From contig DDIU01000006.1 of assembly GCA_002338655.1 (NCBI GenBank), positions 1 through 64,000 of the forward strand: DNA of 64,000 bases, given 5' to 3'. This DNA comes from Flammeovirgaceae bacterium UBA1842. GTDB taxonomy: Bacteria > Bacteroidota > Bacteroidia > Cytophagales > Cyclobacteriaceae. Shown piece after piece: positions 63,025 to 64,000 of the stretch. A program made the position numbers and the translations under genes. Under the pieces are notes generated by a model. That model was not told the origin of the DNA. It worked only from the letters and a program-made list of their open reading frames with translations, and searched no databases. The stretch's first letter is position 1. Every line of letters begins with the position of its first letter.

Positions 63025-63835
63025 AAATATACGCTTTGAGAGCAGGTACATCTTGATTGGTTATAGGGGTAAGGTCCGAAATTAACCAACCGGTATTATA
63101 ACCAGGTCTGTTAAACTCAGTAATTGAAAAGTACCATCCCTCACACTGAAAAAAGTGGAATTTGACTGATTTGACGGTTTTAAAAGTCAGTTGTTTTTTA
63201 GCTAGATCGTACAAAAACAAAGAAAGGTAGTCGGGTGAAAAATTATCAGATGTATAATCCATCGCCTGTTGATTATTAAAGGCCTTGTGCAAATTCATAA
63301 AATCCAATTCATGGCTCATGGGGTGGATAAATGCCCTATTGGCACCACTGTCCTTTTTAAACATAGGCTTGTAATAATTAGCACTTACTTTGTCAAGCAT
63401 CCAAGCATATCCCAGCCCTTGCTTTTCAATTTTAAAGAATAAGATTACATTTTCTTCTTTACCGTTTCTATTAAACACTGCATTGACCTCGGCAAACCAT
63501 CCTTCATTGTGGAAGTCCAAAAACTTAGGGTTCTTCTTATCGATTACGTCATTGATGAACTGCTTTTTTGCGGTTTTGGAAATACCGCCATTATCTTCAT
63601 CGAAAAGAATGGAAATGTATTTCTTCCTTAGGTCGGCATCACGAAAATCCTTGTCTTTTTCGTAATAACGATTGCCACCTTGGTCTTCCTCTCCATTGAA
63701 TCTTTTGAAAAACTGGTTGACTTGCTTAGTAGATGCATACAGCTTACTTTCATCAATACCACCCTCCTGCTCAATCTGAGCACGAAGGTGGAAACTGATT
63801 AAGATAAATGTTGCTGCCAGAAAGTAGCGGATCAT
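63011..63835 (-). CDS. Secreted hypothetical protein upstream of the LRR gene
   Basis: A 274-residue protein with a signal peptide (YFLAATFILISFHLRAQ). The mature part is mixed alpha/beta, rich in aromatic residues (HNEGWFAEVNAVFNRNG; FHFFQCEGWYFSITEFNRPG). I cannot assign a family. Its start codon overlaps the stop of the upstream partial gene (ATGA) and its end overlaps the LRR gene by 14 bases, so all three are tightly coupled. Confidence 0.78.
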   Translation of the reverse strand: MIRYFLAATFILISFHLRAQIEQEGGIDESKLYASTKQVNQFFKRFNGEEDQGGNRYYEKDKDFRDADLRKKYISILFDEDNGGISKTAKKQFINDVIDKKNPKFLDFHNEGWFAEVNAVFNRNGKEENVILFFKIEKQGLGYAWMLDKVSANYYKPMFKKDSGANRAFIHPMSHELDFMNLHKAFNNQQAMDYTSDNFSPDYLSLFLYDLAKKQLTFKTVKSVKFHFFQCEGWYFSITEFNRPGYNTGWLISDLTPITNQDVPALKAYIYDQK

Positions 63836-64000
63836 TTAGATGTTTCTTTTACACGGATATCGCCAAGTAGCACATCCCAAAATTCGATAGTGCGACCTGA
63901 AATTTGCGTTTTCTTTTTCTCAACATAAATGGTAATATCCTTTTTGGTGGTGTCTTTGTAAGACATACCGTCATCAGAAGTACCTTCAAATCGCTGGTAA
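63832..64000 (-). CDS. Partial gene, 3' end only
   Basis: The last 55 codons of a gene that continues beyond the window. The C-terminal sequence (KKDITIYVEKKKTQISGRTI then EFWDVLLGDIRVKETSK) is beta-rich and resembles the tail of a secreted protein, with no family recognised. It overlaps the next gene by 4 bases, which marks it as the upstream member of the LRR operon. Confidence 0.7.
   Translation of the reverse strand, partial: YQRFEGTSDDGMSYKDTTKKDITIYVEKKKTQISGRTIEFWDVLLGDIRVKETSK

Noticed and set aside
1..64000. CRISPR arrays, prophage, insertion sequences, rRNA genes, secondary-metabolite cluster
   Set aside because: No direct-repeat/spacer series, transposase, integrase, phage structural genes, 16S/23S segments or synthase genes were seen apart from the two-gene egt unit.

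Overview
The window looks like a chromosomal segment of a Bacteroidota bacterium, most likely of the order Cytophagales. The evidence is AT-rich coding DNA, very little Shine-Dalgarno sequence, repeated promoter elements of the phylum type (TTG, about 20 bases, TAnnTTTG), a TonB-dependent-type outer-membrane receptor with a carboxypeptidase-regulatory domain, OmpA/SPOR envelope proteins, many lipoproteins, a DUF2795 gene, and Na+-translocating NADH dehydrogenase genes. No phage, insertion sequence, CRISPR array or rRNA was found. There is one tRNA, Leu-GAG.

Layout. 0-5.5 kb: nqrABCDE on the minus strand, ending in a strong terminator with no nqrF, then a DUF502 membrane protein. 5.5-8.6 kb: cmk preceded by a 39-residue lipoprotein gene, then hypothetical proteins. 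8.7-11.4 kb: ribosomal operon rplM-rpsI-rpsB-tsf with a promoter and an internal terminator. 11.4-17 kb: RluA-type pseudouridine synthase, a PhoR/PhoB-like two-component pair, and a three-gene envelope operon (outer-membrane beta-barrel, HExxH peptidase, DUF3108). 17-22.5 kb: recA, a lone MacB-type permease, queA, ispD, DUF2795. 22.9-26.5 kb: ettA-asnB. 26.5-33 kb: amidohydrolase, a royal-jelly/yellow-type beta-propeller protein, and three tandem paralogues of a SPOR plus OmpA envelope protein. 33-41 kb: lipoprotein, DUF3820, a protein with an aminoglycoside-phosphotransferase-like catalytic loop, crcB, an M42 peptidase, PBP1A, a polytopic glycosyltransferase-like protein, tRNA-Leu. 41-43.4 kb: a cluster of palindromic repeats, then egtD-egtB for ergothioneine. 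43.5-51.4 kb: MscS channel, LapA-like protein, subtilase, small membrane protein, e(P4) phosphatase, flavin-type oxidase, outer-membrane receptor. 51.4-52.1 kb: decayed antitoxin genes without a toxin. 52.1-57.6 kb: SDR, polyprenyl synthase, hydrolase, CorA, amidase. 57.6-60.5 kb: a broken mazF and an ArsR-controlled operon (ArsR, SRPBCC, DoxX, DUF4256, YdeI, small protein) with a double palindromic operator. 60.5-64 kb: an operon of secreted proteins ending in a three-module leucine-rich-repeat protein, cut by the window end.

The least familiar items are the three-module LRR protein with recurrent WW caps, the SPOR/OmpA triplet, the kinase-like protein at 34 kb, the 39-residue lipoprotein with a probable leaderless transcript, and two toxin-antitoxin graveyards. 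Most of the rest is ordinary core genome. No complete novel defence or biosynthetic system could be demonstrated.
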